From an uncultured bacterium (lineage in GTDB: Bacteria; Bacillota; Clostridia; Lachnospirales; Lachnospiraceae): a stretch of 59,152 bases of DNA. The stretch covers positions 1 to 59,152 of the forward strand of contig CANSYK010000015.1 of assembly GCA_947651225.1 (NCBI GenBank). The letters are read 5' to 3'. Position 1 is the stretch's first letter. Each line of letters starts with the position of its first letter. Shown piece after piece: positions 28,887 through 38,125 of this stretch. The notes below the pieces were generated by a model. It saw nothing but the letters and a program-made list of their open reading frames with translations. It was not told the DNA's origin and made no database searches. A program made the translations under genes and the position numbers.

Positions 28887-29990
28887 TTAATTTGGTTTAG
28901 ATCTGCTTTTATTTAGTAAACTTATATAAGGATAAACATGATGATAACCCTTGACAGCAGCAAAGGCAAAATACGCAGCACCAAAAAATAAAAATAAAAT
29001 CAATATACGATTGTAATTTATTAAAAATTTGCCTCTGGTTTCTTTTTCCTTTTTATATGAATATATTATATCAGGAATAGCTATAAGTGAAAAGGCAAAA
29101 GGATAGATTGAAAACCTTTCTAAAATAAAATGTTTTGTTATAAAAAGATTTATTAAAAAGTTATAGAGTGCGCTATTTTGATAAATTGACCTTTTTGTAG
29201 TATCGCTTATTCTGCTGCTAAACAGATAGATTAACAGGAAATATAATGCAGGAGGTATAACATATTCAAATCTGTTTGAACTCCAGAAATATCCACCAAG
29301 GTAATTGGCATATTTTTCAGGAAAAAGCGGCAGCAAAAGTTTAAAAGTAAAATCAAATAAAAAGTATCCTAAGGCAGCAATTGCAATTAATGTTACTGTA
29401 TATTTTATTGTGTTTTTCTTTAAGAATAAAAAATAAAATGGCAGCATTAAAAATAAAGAATTATGAAATAATCCTCCTATAATCATGATGATCGTATACG
29501 GCACAATTTTTCTATCTTTCAAATATGGATAAGCAAAAAGAAAACAGGCAACTGCAACGGACTGCCGTATAAGGTTCATGTTGTATGCCAAAAACTGCAG
29601 TGTAATATAAAGATAAACGCTAATCCAGGGAAGTTTTGAATATCGATATATAAAATTCATTGCGGAGAGGAATAAAAAGATATTTATTCCAAGTAAAAAT
29701 ATCTGGTATGGGCAGCCTGACATGCAAAATAATTTACATATCATAAAAAATAATGGTTCATACCAGTAAAAACGAAGGACATCACTAAATGACCATTCTG
29801 ATACTATTTCATAAATATTCCGATATGAAAAATAGTCAAAACCAATTGCATATCGAAATGATGCTAAAAGGGTAAAACATAAAAACACTGCTGTCAAATA
29901 TACGACAATCGTTTTGTTTTCCTTTTTCTTCAGGGAAAGGGCATAACCCATTCCGGTAAGGGCAGAAATTGTAAAATAGTAAATGGTCAT
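28887..29990 (-). CDS. EpsG-family polysaccharide polymerase-like membrane protein
   Basis: 367 residues with about ten membrane helices. Family-typical features are SFRYAIGFDYFSYRNIYE near the N-terminus, NLIRQSVAVACFLFAYPYL in the middle and GGLFHNSLFLMLPFYFL, all as in EpsG/Wzy-like polymerases of exopolysaccharide clusters. Its partners here are two exported proteins on the same strand, not glycosyltransferases, which is unusual. It ends 11 bp from the convergent BceB gene. Confidence 0.78.
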   Translation of the reverse strand: MTIYYFTISALTGMGYALSLKKKENKTIVVYLTAVFLCFTLLASFRYAIGFDYFSYRNIYEIVSEWSFSDVLRFYWYEPLFFMICKLFCMSGCPYQIFLLGINIFLFLSAMNFIYRYSKLPWISVYLYITLQFLAYNMNLIRQSVAVACFLFAYPYLKDRKIVPYTIIMIIGGLFHNSLFLMLPFYFLFLKKNTIKYTVTLIAIAALGYFLFDFTFKLLLPLFPEKYANYLGGYFWSSNRFEYVIPPALYFLLIYLFSSRISDTTKRSIYQNSALYNFLINLFITKHFILERFSIYPFAFSLIAIPDIIYSYKKEKETRGKFLINYNRILILFLFFGAAYFAFAAVKGYHHVYPYISLLNKSRSKPN

Positions 29991-30093
29991 AGTGACATCC
30001 TCTCTTTAGTTTTCTATATATACATACTATAACAGATGGCTTTAATAATAATTGTAAAATCGCTTATCGATGTGTTTCTTTATTAAATCAGTT

Positions 30094-30675
30094 TTAGTCA
30101 ATGGATGTTCTGCTTACAACAAATGTTGGTGTTACATTAAATGTTGCGTTTTCTGAAACTTTTTGTCCCAGTGTACCAACAACATACATAGCACCTTTCT
30201 GGTTTGCATCAAGAATCATAACATTTGTGTCCTGTGCCACATTTGCTTTCAGCCATTTAGCATGAGCCAAAGTTTCCGGCATTTCATTCTCAATCTCTTC
30301 CTGTTTTAACCCTATTGCAATCTGATTTTCCTTGACAGTGCCGGTATTGCTCCATTGAGCGTCTTTTATTTTGCTTAAATTTACTTTGGTATATGCAACA
30401 TCAATCTGAACCGGAACATTAGAATTATTTTTTACATTAATTCTTGGAGAAACAACTTTATTCTGGTATGTAATGCTGCTGCTTATATTAAAAGGAACAA
30501 ATGTCGGCATGGTAACGGACAAAATAGTTGGCTCTATTGTTCCGACCATTTCCATTTGTCCGGAACCTCCAATAGGAATATCCTTTGTTGAAGCAGCAGA
30601 AGCAGCGCTTGCAATTGTAGAAAATACTAAAGATGCAGCTAACGCAAATTGTAAAAATATTGTTCTTTTCTTCAT
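30094..30675 (-). CDS. Secreted protein of unknown function
   Basis: 193 residues. The start is taken at MKKRTIFLQ because AGAAGGAGG directly precedes it; the frame extends six codons further. A signal peptide (FALAASLVFSTIASAASAAS) leaves a mature protein of about 165 residues, beta-rich, beginning GGSGQMEMVGTIEPTILSVTMP. The pattern resembles small exported surface proteins with a WxL-like or TasA-like beta fold, but I cannot assign a family. It lies 40 bp after the membrane-anchored protein gene. Confidence 0.7.
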   Translation of the reverse strand: MKKRTIFLQFALAASLVFSTIASAASAASTKDIPIGGSGQMEMVGTIEPTILSVTMPTFVPFNISSSITYQNKVVSPRINVKNNSNVPVQIDVAYTKVNLSKIKDAQWSNTGTVKENQIAIGLKQEEIENEMPETLAHAKWLKANVAQDTNVMILDANQKGAMYVVGTLGQKVSENATFNVTPTFVVSRTSID

Positions 30676-30715
30676 AATTTCCTCCTTCTGCATCTATTAC
30701 AGTATGTTTATAGCA

Positions 30716-31225
30716 TTAATTTTGTACGGTAATGGCAATTTGCGCCCCGGTTTTGCCAATATACTCTCCCGTTTCTTCTTCATATGCCGAAAAATAAGCA
30801 GTTGCATCATAAGTCCCTTTTTCTAAAACTTTATCCAGTTTTGCTGACTCTATGTATGTACCAGGCTTCAAATAATTTGAAGTATAAACCTCTTCTTCGG
30901 TGTCATTAATTTGAATACTAATCTTCAAAAGTTTTGCGTTATTGCCTGGATTTTCAATTAAGAGGTTGCCTTCTGAAGTTCCGTTAATAAAAACAGGCGA
31001 TGTATTAATGGAAAATGCTATCATACTGCGGTCTAACATTTCCTGCAGTTCTTCTTTCCGTTTATCAATATCGGTTCCCGGCATAATTCCAGTTGTCGCA
31101 TTGTCATCATATACTAAATCTGTTTTTGAATTTTTAGTAAATATAAAATAACAAACAGATATAGTAACTGCTAAAAGCAGTGCAATTCCCGCTACAATTA
31201 GTACTCTTTTTTTACTTTTACTCAT
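30716..31225 (-). CDS. Membrane-anchored extracytoplasmic protein of unknown function
   Basis: 169 residues: a basic start (MSKSKKRVLIVAG), one membrane helix at 8-28, then a beta-rich outer domain (GNLLIENPGNNAKLLKISIQ, YTSNYLKPGTYIESAKLD) ending GKTGAQIAITVQN. The outer domain is of the sort seen in proteins that dock onto pilin-like or WxL-like partners, and it is co-encoded with the secreted protein downstream. No enzymatic motif seen. Confidence 0.7.
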   Translation of the reverse strand: MSKSKKRVLIVAGIALLLAVTISVCYFIFTKNSKTDLVYDDNATTGIMPGTDIDKRKEELQEMLDRSMIAFSINTSPVFINGTSEGNLLIENPGNNAKLLKISIQINDTEEEVYTSNYLKPGTYIESAKLDKVLEKGTYDATAYFSAYEEETGEYIGKTGAQIAITVQN

Positions 31226-31280
31226 AACCTTTCTCCTCTCTTTCTTCTACTAAGTACTCTTTATTTTATTATTTTTCTAC

Positions 31281-31310
31281 ATTATAATTCACAGTTCGAG
31301 CGAAAAACAA
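31281..31310 (-). promoter_or_regulatory. Candidate promoter of the exported-protein/EpsG genes
   Basis: On the minus strand TTGTTT, 18-bp spacer, TATAAT, about 55 bp before the ATG at 31225. Confidence 0.45.
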
Positions 31311-31368
31311 GCATATCTATTCGACAAACTTCGGTAATAGATTACAAAATCCGACACAAACAAATCAA

Positions 31369-31399
31369 GGCTATTCTAAACATCATGCGAAAAACCATC
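31369..31399. repeat. Family B core, inverted orientation
   Basis: The reverse complement of this 31-bp stretch is identical to the core of the 5715 copy (from GATGGTTTTT through GAATAGCC). The outer arms are not kept. Confidence 0.8.
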
Positions 31400-31415
31400 T
31401 GGCTATGTTAGAAAC

Positions 31416-31444
31416 TTGACAAAAAATGACTATTGTGATAGTAT
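31416..31444 (+). promoter_or_regulatory. Promoter of the blaI-type gene
   Basis: TTGACA, 17-bp spacer, TAGTAT. The first operator dyad overlaps the spacer and -10 box, fitting repression. Confidence 0.75.
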
Positions 31445-31469
31445 GAAACATGATAACTATTGCAATAGT
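31429..31469. promoter_or_regulatory. Twin BlaI-type operator dyads
   Basis: ACTATTGTGATAGT at 31429-31442 and ACTATTGCAATAGT at 31456-31469, each near-palindromic, centres 27 bp apart. BlaI/MecI repressors bind such 14-bp dyads in pairs; here the first covers the -10 box and the second the start of the transcript. Confidence 0.75.
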
Positions 31470-31488
31470 CATTTTTGGAGGTGTCATA

Positions 31489-31848
31489 ATGAGAACAAAG
31501 CTATTTGATTCTGAATTAAAGGTAATGGAAGTATTATGGAGGGAGGGGGATTTAACTGCTGGACAGATTTCTAAAATACTTAAAGAGGAAATTGGCTGGA
31601 ACAGAAATACAACATATACAGTAATAAAGAAATGTATCGAAAAAGGCGCAATTGAGCGGATAGACCCTAAATTTATCTGCAGGGCAATGATATCAAAAGA
31701 AAAAGTGCAGTCCTACGAGACAGAGGAACTGATTGACAGGATGTTTGCAGGCTCTAAAAAGCAGTTTTTTGCCGCATTGTTATCAGAAAAGACATTAAAA
31801 CCCGAAGAACTGCAGCAGTTAAAGGATTTAATTAACGAAATGGAGTGA
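31489..31848 (+). CDS. BlaI/MecI-family transcriptional repressor
   Basis: 119 residues. The winged helix (LFDSELKVMEVLWREGDLTA, EIGWNRNTTYTVIKKCIEKG) is the BlaI DNA-binding domain, followed by the dimerisation region (FFAALLSEKTLKPEELQQLKDLI). GGAGGTGTCATA before the ATG at 31489 fixes the start. Normally the membrane protease BlaR1 cleaves BlaI when beta-lactam is sensed. Its blaR1 partner here is broken, so derepression by cleavage should be lost unless another BlaR1 is present in the genome. Confidence 0.9.
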   Translation: MRTKLFDSELKVMEVLWREGDLTAGQISKILKEEIGWNRNTTYTVIKKCIEKGAIERIDPKFICRAMISKEKVQSYETEELIDRMFAGSKKQFFAALLSEKTLKPEELQQLKDLINEME

Positions 31849-31855
31849 GGTAGAT

Positions 31856-32190
31856 ATGACATTGCTTAAATTGAGCATTTCGGGTGGAATACTCATTCTA
31901 TTGATTATAGTGCTGCGTTTTTGTGTGATGAATAAACTGCCCAAAAAAGTTTTTATGTTATTGTGGGATATCGTGTTGTTAAGACTGTTGGTTCCGTTTC
32001 ATTTTCCGGTTTCATATCATTTTGTGCCAAAGGGAAGGGAAATGGCAGAGAGTAAGGTTTATTCTGGCAAGTTTGTAATGCAGGGGAAGGTGAAATCGGT
32101 ACTGTTAGCTGATGCACCTCTTTCAAAAGGGGGAATATTGACTGGAAAGCGGTAGTGTGGTTTGTGGGTATGATAATACAAGGGCAATTT
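31856..32190 (+). pseudogene. blaR1-type M56 peptidase remnant
   Basis: Starts 7 bp after blaI. The first 50 residues are the BlaR1 N-terminal membrane region (LSISGGILILLIIVLRFCVM, LPKKVFMLLWDIVLLRLLVP). The reading then breaks near the AAAAGGGGGAA run (about 32127), and another frame continues with IDWKAVVWFVGMIIQG before running into the convergent MATE gene. The zinc protease HEXXH and the sensor domain are absent; BlaR1 proteins are normally 550-700 residues or more. Confidence 0.82.
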
Positions 32191-33537
32191 TTATGTCAGT
32201 GTATTGGGGTTCTTTGTTTTTGAAAGACACCTACAGTAAAAGAAAATAGACAAAACAGTTGCAATGCACCAGCCGACAGGCCATGCACACCAGATACCGA
32301 TAGAAGAATTTGTCCAGGCAGAAAACAGGAATGCCAGAACAACACGCAGTATCAGGTCAGTAAATGTAGCTGCCATAAACTGGCGCATAGCGCTTATTCC
32401 CCGAAGAACACCGTCTGCGGCGAGCTTTGCTGAGATAACAAAATAGAATGGGGAAAGTATCCATAAAAATTGTTGGCCGGTTTTTAATGCTTCTGCAGAG
32501 CTTTGGTCCATAAACAGCAGAAGAAGATATTTATTCAGGCAGATATAGATAAGACAAAATGGGACGCATAAAGTCCACACCAGCTTTAGTCCGGCACGAA
32601 AGCCCTTTTTTATGCGTTCCTGTTTTTTTGCGCCGATATTTTGGGCGGCAAAATTAGAGATGCCGTTTCCGATAGTGGTAAAGGAAGTGATTACAAGGTT
32701 ATTTAATTTTACTGCCGCAGAATATCCGGCTGTGACACTTACTCCAAAGCTGTTAATACAACCCTGAATCATCATATTTCCAATGGATATAAAGGATTGC
32801 TGAAGAATGCTTGGTATTGCAATAACAGCAATTCTTTTTAGCAGTGAAAATGAAAAAACGGGAATTTTTCCACTGGTTTTTATGGCAAATAGTCGTTTTA
32901 AGACAAAAATAAGAGATAAGATACAGCTTATGCCCTGACAGATAAAGGTTGCATAGGCAACACCGGCAACACCCATAGTAAAACTTTTTACAAATATAAT
33001 GTCAACGATTATATTAGCACTTGAGGAAGCGGCAAGGAAAATAAAAGGGGTTTTCGAGTCACCTAATGCCGAGAAAATCCCCGTTGCTATATTGTAAAAA
33101 AACAGGAAAGGAAGCCCCCAGATATAAATATTCAGATAGACAGAGGAATCATCCATAATTTCATTTTGGGTTTTCATCAGGTGCAGCAGGGTGTCGCATG
33201 ACAGGATACCAATAGCCATTAATATAATACACAAAATACAGCTTGCAATAAGCGCAGTATAGACAGCAGATTTCATTGCTTTATAATCTTTTGCGCCAAA
33301 TAATTGTGATACTACGACAGAGCAGCCGATATTACATCCAAAGGCAAAGGCAATAAAAATTAGTGTGATATTATAGCTGTTTCCTACAGCTGCCAGTGCG
33401 TTTTCGCCAATAAATCTTCCGGCGACAAAAGAATCAGCGATATTGTAAAGCTGCTGGAAAACAATGCTTCCAAACATTGGCAGACAGAACATCCAAAGAA
33501 CTTTCTGCGGATTTCCCTGTGTTAAATCTTTATTCAT
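32191..33537 (-). CDS. MATE-family multidrug/toxin exporter
   Basis: 448 residues with twelve predicted membrane helices in two homologous halves. Typical features are the N-terminal LPMFGSIVFQQLYNIADSFVAGRFIG, ALAAVGNSY and, in the second half, GCINSFGVSVTAGYSAAVKL. It uses a cation gradient to export organic cations or drugs; the substrate cannot be told. A hairpin GCCGCC...GGCGGC lies directly upstream of its RBS (GGAATGGAGGAT). A second MATE gene at 45443 belongs to a different subgroup. Confidence 0.9.
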   Translation of the reverse strand: MNKDLTQGNPQKVLWMFCLPMFGSIVFQQLYNIADSFVAGRFIGENALAAVGNSYNITLIFIAFAFGCNIGCSVVVSQLFGAKDYKAMKSAVYTALIASCILCIILMAIGILSCDTLLHLMKTQNEIMDDSSVYLNIYIWGLPFLFFYNIATGIFSALGDSKTPFIFLAASSSANIIVDIIFVKSFTMGVAGVAYATFICQGISCILSLIFVLKRLFAIKTSGKIPVFSFSLLKRIAVIAIPSILQQSFISIGNMMIQGCINSFGVSVTAGYSAAVKLNNLVITSFTTIGNGISNFAAQNIGAKKQERIKKGFRAGLKLVWTLCVPFCLIYICLNKYLLLLFMDQSSAEALKTGQQFLWILSPFYFVISAKLAADGVLRGISAMRQFMAATFTDLILRVVLAFLFSAWTNSSIGIWCAWPVGWCIATVLSIFFYCRCLSKTKNPNTLT

Positions 33538-33553
33538 AAAAATCCTCCATTCC

Positions 33554-33573
33554 GCCGCCTTTTAGTTGGCGGC
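33554..33573 (-). promoter_or_regulatory. 5' hairpin GCCGCC/GGCGGC before the MATE gene
   Basis: It is followed on the minus strand by GGAATGGAGGATTTTT and the ATG. The same arrangement precedes the DHHW gene at 50381-50395. Confidence 0.5.
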
Positions 33574-33678
33574 ACAAATAATATTGGAAATGGTATACAT
33601 TTTATCAAGACGGTATTATACTATGGAATGATGAATATGAAAAATATATATATTATATGGGAGGTATACAAAAAATAT

Positions 33679-34569
33679 ATGGATATAAATTTTGAATATT
33701 TTAAAATATTTTATTATGTAGCGAAATATAAAAACATAACAAAGGCTGCTGTGGCACTGGGGAGTAATCAGCCCAATGTTACAAGAATTATGAAATTGCT
33801 GGAAAGCCAATTAAATTGCAAATTGTTTGTTCGGGAAGCAAGGGGAGTAAGCCTGACGGAAGAAGGGGAAAAACTGTATCACCATGTAGAAATTGCTTAC
33901 AGGCATTTATTAGATGCGCAAGAGGAAATTAGCAGCCCTGAAACAGCAGGAGCAGGGACGGTTGAAATAGGGGCAACGGAATCGGCGCTGCATTTATTCT
34001 TGTTGGAAGCAATAGGAGATTTTAAAGTCAGATGCCCTAAAATCAGGATAAAGGTTCACAACCATACTACTCCTGAGATTTTAAAATATCTTACTGAGGG
34101 TAAATTGGATTTTGCAGTGATTACAACTCCTTTTGAGGTTCCAGATTCTTTTCGGCGTGAAGAGCTTTTTAAGTTTCGGGAACTGCTGGCAGGAGGAGTA
34201 CAGTACAGTCACTTATCAGGAGAAAAAATGGCATTTAACAGGCTTTTGGATTACCCATGGGTTGGGCTTGGAAGTGGGACAGCTACTTACGAATTCTATA
34301 AAAATTTTTTTGCAGAGCATGATATAGAGATGGATTTTGATATGGAGGTTGCTACCTCTGATTTGGTAATACCGCTTATACGTAATAATCTTGGAATTGG
34401 CTTTATTCCAGAAAAGCTAGCATTGCCATTACTAAGAGAAAAAAAGTTGATACAGATAGAATTGGACTGTAAGGTGCCTTTTCGTGCGATTGAGATTGTT
34501 TCTGACAGGGGGAAGAGTATAGCAGCAGATACCTTTTATAATTATTTAAAAAGCAGAAAATCGGATTAG
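33679..34569 (+). CDS. LysR-family transcriptional regulator
   Basis: 296 residues. The N-terminal winged HTH is complete (FEYFKIFYYVAKYKNITKAA, GSNQPNVTRIMKLLESQLNC, LFVREARGVSLTEEGEKLY), with the substrate-binding domain after residue 90 (GTVEIGATESALHLF, NNLGIGFIPEKLA). MDINFEYFKIF is the usual LysR start; GGGAGG lies 14 bases before, a long spacing, and the frame extends to 33628. It is divergent from the MATE gene with about 140 bp between, so it is a candidate regulator of it. Confidence 0.88.
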   Translation: MDINFEYFKIFYYVAKYKNITKAAVALGSNQPNVTRIMKLLESQLNCKLFVREARGVSLTEEGEKLYHHVEIAYRHLLDAQEEISSPETAGAGTVEIGATESALHLFLLEAIGDFKVRCPKIRIKVHNHTTPEILKYLTEGKLDFAVITTPFEVPDSFRREELFKFRELLAGGVQYSHLSGEKMAFNRLLDYPWVGLGSGTATYEFYKNFFAEHDIEMDFDMEVATSDLVIPLIRNNLGIGFIPEKLALPLLREKKLIQIELDCKVPFRAIEIVSDRGKSIAADTFYNYLKSRKSD

Positions 34570-34628
34570 TGTATTGTGAATAGCAACAACGAATGGCCAA
34601 AAGATTGAGAAAGTTAGAAAAGATAAGG

Positions 34629-34657
34629 TTGATATAAGTTTATAATTTTTGTATAAT
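34629..34657 (+). promoter_or_regulatory. Promoter of the GrpB-family gene
   Basis: TTGATA, 17-bp spacer, TATAAT, with a leader of about 120 nt that shows no clear structure. Confidence 0.65.
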
Positions 34658-34783
34658 ATAAGCCAGACATTGAGATGGTTAGAGCTACACATGTGTGTTT
34701 TAGCATGGGTAGAATTTGTGTAGGAAAGAAACGGTGTCCAGTAAAGATGAAGCAGGGCAATTGGAATTCAGGGAGTGGATTAT

Positions 34784-35353
34784 ATGGGCAGGACATTGGC
34801 CGAAATGACATTAGAAGAACTGTGGGAGCTATTCCCCATATTTCTGATTGAACATAATGAAAAATGGAAGGAATATTATGTTGAAATAGAATCTTTTTTG
34901 CAAGACATATTGGCAGATTATCAGGTGGTTCGTATAAATCATATTGGCAGTACAGCCGTTAAAGGGATTTGGGCGAAGGATATCGTTGATGTTTTATTGG
35001 AAATAGGTGCAAATGAAGATATAGAAAAGGTGGCGGGGACACTGGAAAAGAACAGCTTTATTCGTATGTCATCAGACGCTAAAAGAATTTCATTAAACAA
35101 AGGATATACCCCCAGTGGTTTTGCTGATAAAGTATATCATTTACATATCCGTTTTGTGGGGGATAATAATGAATTGTATTTTAGGGATTATTTGAATGAG
35201 CATCAGGAAGTTGCAAAGGCCTATGAACAGATGAAGCTAAAATTGTGGAAAAAATATGAGCATGATAGGGATGGTTATACGAATGCTAAGACAGTGTTTG
35301 TAGAAAAGTGGACCTTGGAAGCCCGAAAAATATATGGTGACAGATATGAGTAA
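34784..35353 (+). CDS. GrpB/UPF0157-family nucleotidyltransferase-like protein
   Basis: 189 residues. INHIGSTAVKGIWAKDIVDVLLEI is the family's nucleotidyltransferase core (GSTAxxGxxxKxxxDxxxxV), and YHLHIRFVGDNNELYFRDYL the conserved second half. The family is fold-related to nucleotidyltransferases; its reaction is not established. The ATG at 34784 fits the GGGAG spacing better than the GTG at 34775. Confidence 0.85.
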   Translation: MGRTLAEMTLEELWELFPIFLIEHNEKWKEYYVEIESFLQDILADYQVVRINHIGSTAVKGIWAKDIVDVLLEIGANEDIEKVAGTLEKNSFIRMSSDAKRISLNKGYTPSGFADKVYHLHIRFVGDNNELYFRDYLNEHQEVAKAYEQMKLKLWKKYEHDRDGYTNAKTVFVEKWTLEARKIYGDRYE

Positions 35354-35373
35354 GATTGCTGATTGGCAGGAGT

Positions 35374-35427
35374 CTTGTGTGTTTGAACCCTTATGATAAT
35401 GGGCAAGCGATTTTCAAACACGCTCTA
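35374..35427. repeat. Family A repeat with decayed left arm
   Basis: Left arm CTTGTGTGTTTGAA (diverged), interior GGGCAAGCGA, exact right arm TTTTCAAACACGCTCTA at 35411-35427. It lies just upstream of the kinase gene. Confidence 0.8.
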
Positions 35428-35460
35428 GTAATTAAATATGATTCTGGGGGATATTGAACA

Positions 35461-38013
35461 ATGGAAAAACAAACAAAACGCTTTTTGAATGTAAGTATTG
35501 CACTGGTATCGCTTTTCTGTATTTTTATATTTATTATTCAGATGCTATGGAGCAATATTGTCGGAGAAAATACAATCCAGGATCTGGGTGTTTTTTATAT
35601 ATCAGGGCTCAGCGAACAGGTGGGAGCACATTTTGGAACAGTCATTGAACTCCGTTTATCTCAGATACAATCACTTGTAAATGCGGTTCCGCCTGGGCGT
35701 GTTACGGATGAAACAAATATGCTGGTTGATCTGACATACAATGCCCGATCCGTGGGATTTGAGTATCTGACATTTTATACAAATGATGACAAATTTCATA
35801 TGATCTACGGTTCCCAGGTGAGACCGGACGTCCCGGAAGCGCTGCGCCAATCCGTGCTGAGTGGAAAGTGTAATGTCTGTGCTGGAAAAGACAAGTTTGG
35901 TACACCAGTCGTTCTGCTGGGGGTACCAGCCAATTATCCTATGGCAGATGGAAGCACAAGCGTTGCGCTGGTCGCCGGACTGCCCATCAGCTACGTCGGT
36001 GTTACATTAGCAGGCAAGCTTGAAAGCAACATTGAGTACGCAATTATCCGTGATGATGGCAGCTATGTTTTAAGTAACCCCAGCATACAAACGAAAAATT
36101 ATTTTGACCGAGTGGAACAGCTTTACGAGACCTGTAACGGGAAAGAACCAATTGAGTATGAGAAAGAACTTCGTGCGGCGATGGAAGCAGATGAAAGTTA
36201 TACGAGTGAAGCTATCATTTCTGGAGAACGTTGGAATATCTATTGCACCAACCTTCCAAATTCAGAATGGCATCTGCTTCTGAAAGTATCTCATAATACC
36301 ATGGACGAGTCGGTTCATCTTCTACAGAAAAAATGGTCTTATATTTTCACTGGCGGCTGTTGCCTGATTATCTGCGCACTGCTCTTTGTCTTTATTGGCT
36401 ATTACCGACTAGCGAGAATACATATGCGGGCATTAGATGAGGCCAGAGAAACCGCAGAACATGCACAACAAATGGCAGAGCGTTCAAACCAGGCGAAAAG
36501 TGAATTTCTCTCCAATATGAGCCATGATATCCGAACCCCGATGAATGGCATTATGGGAATGACGGCACTTGCCATTGACCATTTGGGCGATCCGTCCCGA
36601 GTACTCTCCTGCCTGAAAAAAATAAACGTGTCCAGTCGGCATTTATTAGGCATTATTGCGGATCTGCTTGATATGTCCAAAATTGAAAATGGAAATCTGA
36701 CACTGAATATAGAACCGCTCTCCCTGCGTGAGGTCATACAAAATATCGCAATTATCATTCAGCCTCAAGTTCAGGAAAAAAATATACAGTTTCATATTTA
36801 TACACACGATATCTATCATGAAAATATATGCACAGACCGTGTCCGTTTGAGCCAGATCCTTTTGAACATCATTGGCAACGCAGTTAAATTCACCCAGGAG
36901 GGAGGCAGGATTGAGGTCAATCTGTATGAGGAAACGTCTTCTAAGGGAGATAAATATAGCCGATACATCTTGTATGTTAAGGATAATGGCATTGGTATGT
37001 CCAAAGAATTTCAGAGCAATATCTTCAAGGCATTTGCCAGGGAGGATCATTCCCGTGTGAGCAATACAGCCGGAGCCGGAATGGGTATGACAATCACCAA
37101 GCATATCATAGACGCAATGGGTGGTACTATTACAATAGAGAGCGAACTAGGGATGGGAAGCTGCTTCTGTGTTTCTGTAGACCTGGAAGTCACTGGAAAC
37201 TCTGAAAAGGAACTACGTTTACCAGAGAGAAATATTCTGGTGGTCGATGATGATAAGATGGATGGCAATCTCGCCGTTACCACTCTGGAATCTCTTGGCC
37301 TGCACGCAGAAACCATATCAGACTGCGAACAGGCTGTCCAAGTGATTGAGGAGCGTTGCGACAAGGATAAACCTTATCACATAATTCTTCTAGATGAGAA
37401 TTTATGGAAGCATGACATAACACAGACAACCAAAGAAGCGTTTGACCGTTTAGGACTGCCAATCATTCTGCTTGTAACCGGAGAATGGAATGAACATGAA
37501 CCGGAGACAGTGGGCGTCAACGGTTTTATCACGAAACCACTATTCCTTTCAGGGCTCTACTATGGGCTGCGTCCATTTATTGAACCAAAAGCAACACAGC
37601 AAGAGCAAAAACAAGAGACTAATGTTAACCTGGAAGGCAAGCGTATTTTGATTGCAGAGGACAATGAGCTGAACTGGGAAATTGCCAGCACGATGTTGGG
37701 GGAATTTGGTGTGGAAACAGAGTGGGCAGAAAACGGACAGATTTGTGTGGAGAAGCTGGAACAATCCTCTCCTGAGTGGTATGATGCGATTCTGATGGAT
37801 CTTCGAATGCCAGTTATGACAGGATTTGAAGCGACAAAAGTTATTCGGAACTTAGAACGCAAGGATGCACGGAACATTCCTATCATTGCGGTCAGTGCCG
37901 ACACCTTTGCAGAGGATATTCAGAGATGCCTTGACCATGGCATGAATTCTCATCTTGCAAAGCCTTTAGATTTGCAAAAACTGCTTTCTCTGTTAAGTCA
38001 ATATCTTTATTAA
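35461..38013 (+). CDS. Hybrid sensor histidine kinase with two receiver domains
   Basis: 850 residues. Membrane helix at 10-30, extracytoplasmic sensor of about 260 residues, second helix at about 292-318, HisKA with SEFLSNMSHDIRTPMNGIMG (phospho-His355), HATPase (NIIGNAVKFTQEGG, VKDNGIGM, GAGMGMTITKHI), receiver 1 (ILVVDDDK, Asp645 in ILLDEN) and receiver 2 (ILIAEDNELN, Asp780 in ILMDLRMPVMTG, lysine in LAKPLD). No HTH output domain is present, so it signals through a partner not encoded here. Receiver 1 has LLDEN in place of the usual MDxxMP and could be degenerate. A solute-binding lipoprotein gene follows in the same direction after a family B repeat. Confidence 0.9.
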   Translation: MEKQTKRFLNVSIALVSLFCIFIFIIQMLWSNIVGENTIQDLGVFYISGLSEQVGAHFGTVIELRLSQIQSLVNAVPPGRVTDETNMLVDLTYNARSVGFEYLTFYTNDDKFHMIYGSQVRPDVPEALRQSVLSGKCNVCAGKDKFGTPVVLLGVPANYPMADGSTSVALVAGLPISYVGVTLAGKLESNIEYAIIRDDGSYVLSNPSIQTKNYFDRVEQLYETCNGKEPIEYEKELRAAMEADESYTSEAIISGERWNIYCTNLPNSEWHLLLKVSHNTMDESVHLLQKKWSYIFTGGCCLIICALLFVFIGYYRLARIHMRALDEARETAEHAQQMAERSNQAKSEFLSNMSHDIRTPMNGIMGMTALAIDHLGDPSRVLSCLKKINVSSRHLLGIIADLLDMSKIENGNLTLNIEPLSLREVIQNIAIIIQPQVQEKNIQFHIYTHDIYHENICTDRVRLSQILLNIIGNAVKFTQEGGRIEVNLYEETSSKGDKYSRYILYVKDNGIGMSKEFQSNIFKAFAREDHSRVSNTAGAGMGMTITKHIIDAMGGTITIESELGMGSCFCVSVDLEVTGNSEKELRLPERNILVVDDDKMDGNLAVTTLESLGLHAETISDCEQAVQVIEERCDKDKPYHIILLDENLWKHDITQTTKEAFDRLGLPIILLVTGEWNEHEPETVGVNGFITKPLFLSGLYYGLRPFIEPKATQQEQKQETNVNLEGKRILIAEDNELNWEIASTMLGEFGVETEWAENGQICVEKLEQSSPEWYDAILMDLRMPVMTGFEATKVIRNLERKDARNIPIIAVSADTFAEDIQRCLDHGMNSHLAKPLDLQKLLSLLSQYLY

Positions 38014-38040
38014 GATGATTTCATTACTATTTGAGTCGTA

Positions 38041-38095
38041 GTTACTATTCACGGCTGGTTTTCCGCATGATGTTTCGAATAGCCGTAAATAGTAA
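38041..38095. repeat. Family B palindromic repeat between kinase and solute-binding protein genes
   Basis: GTTACTATTCACGGCT pairs with AGCCGTAAATAGTAA around the core with GCATGATGTTTCGAATAG. The transcribed form would be a hairpin within the kinase/lipoprotein transcript. Confidence 0.85.
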
Positions 38096-38125
38096 GAACC
38101 TGTAAAAGGTGCGGCATGGGGGATT

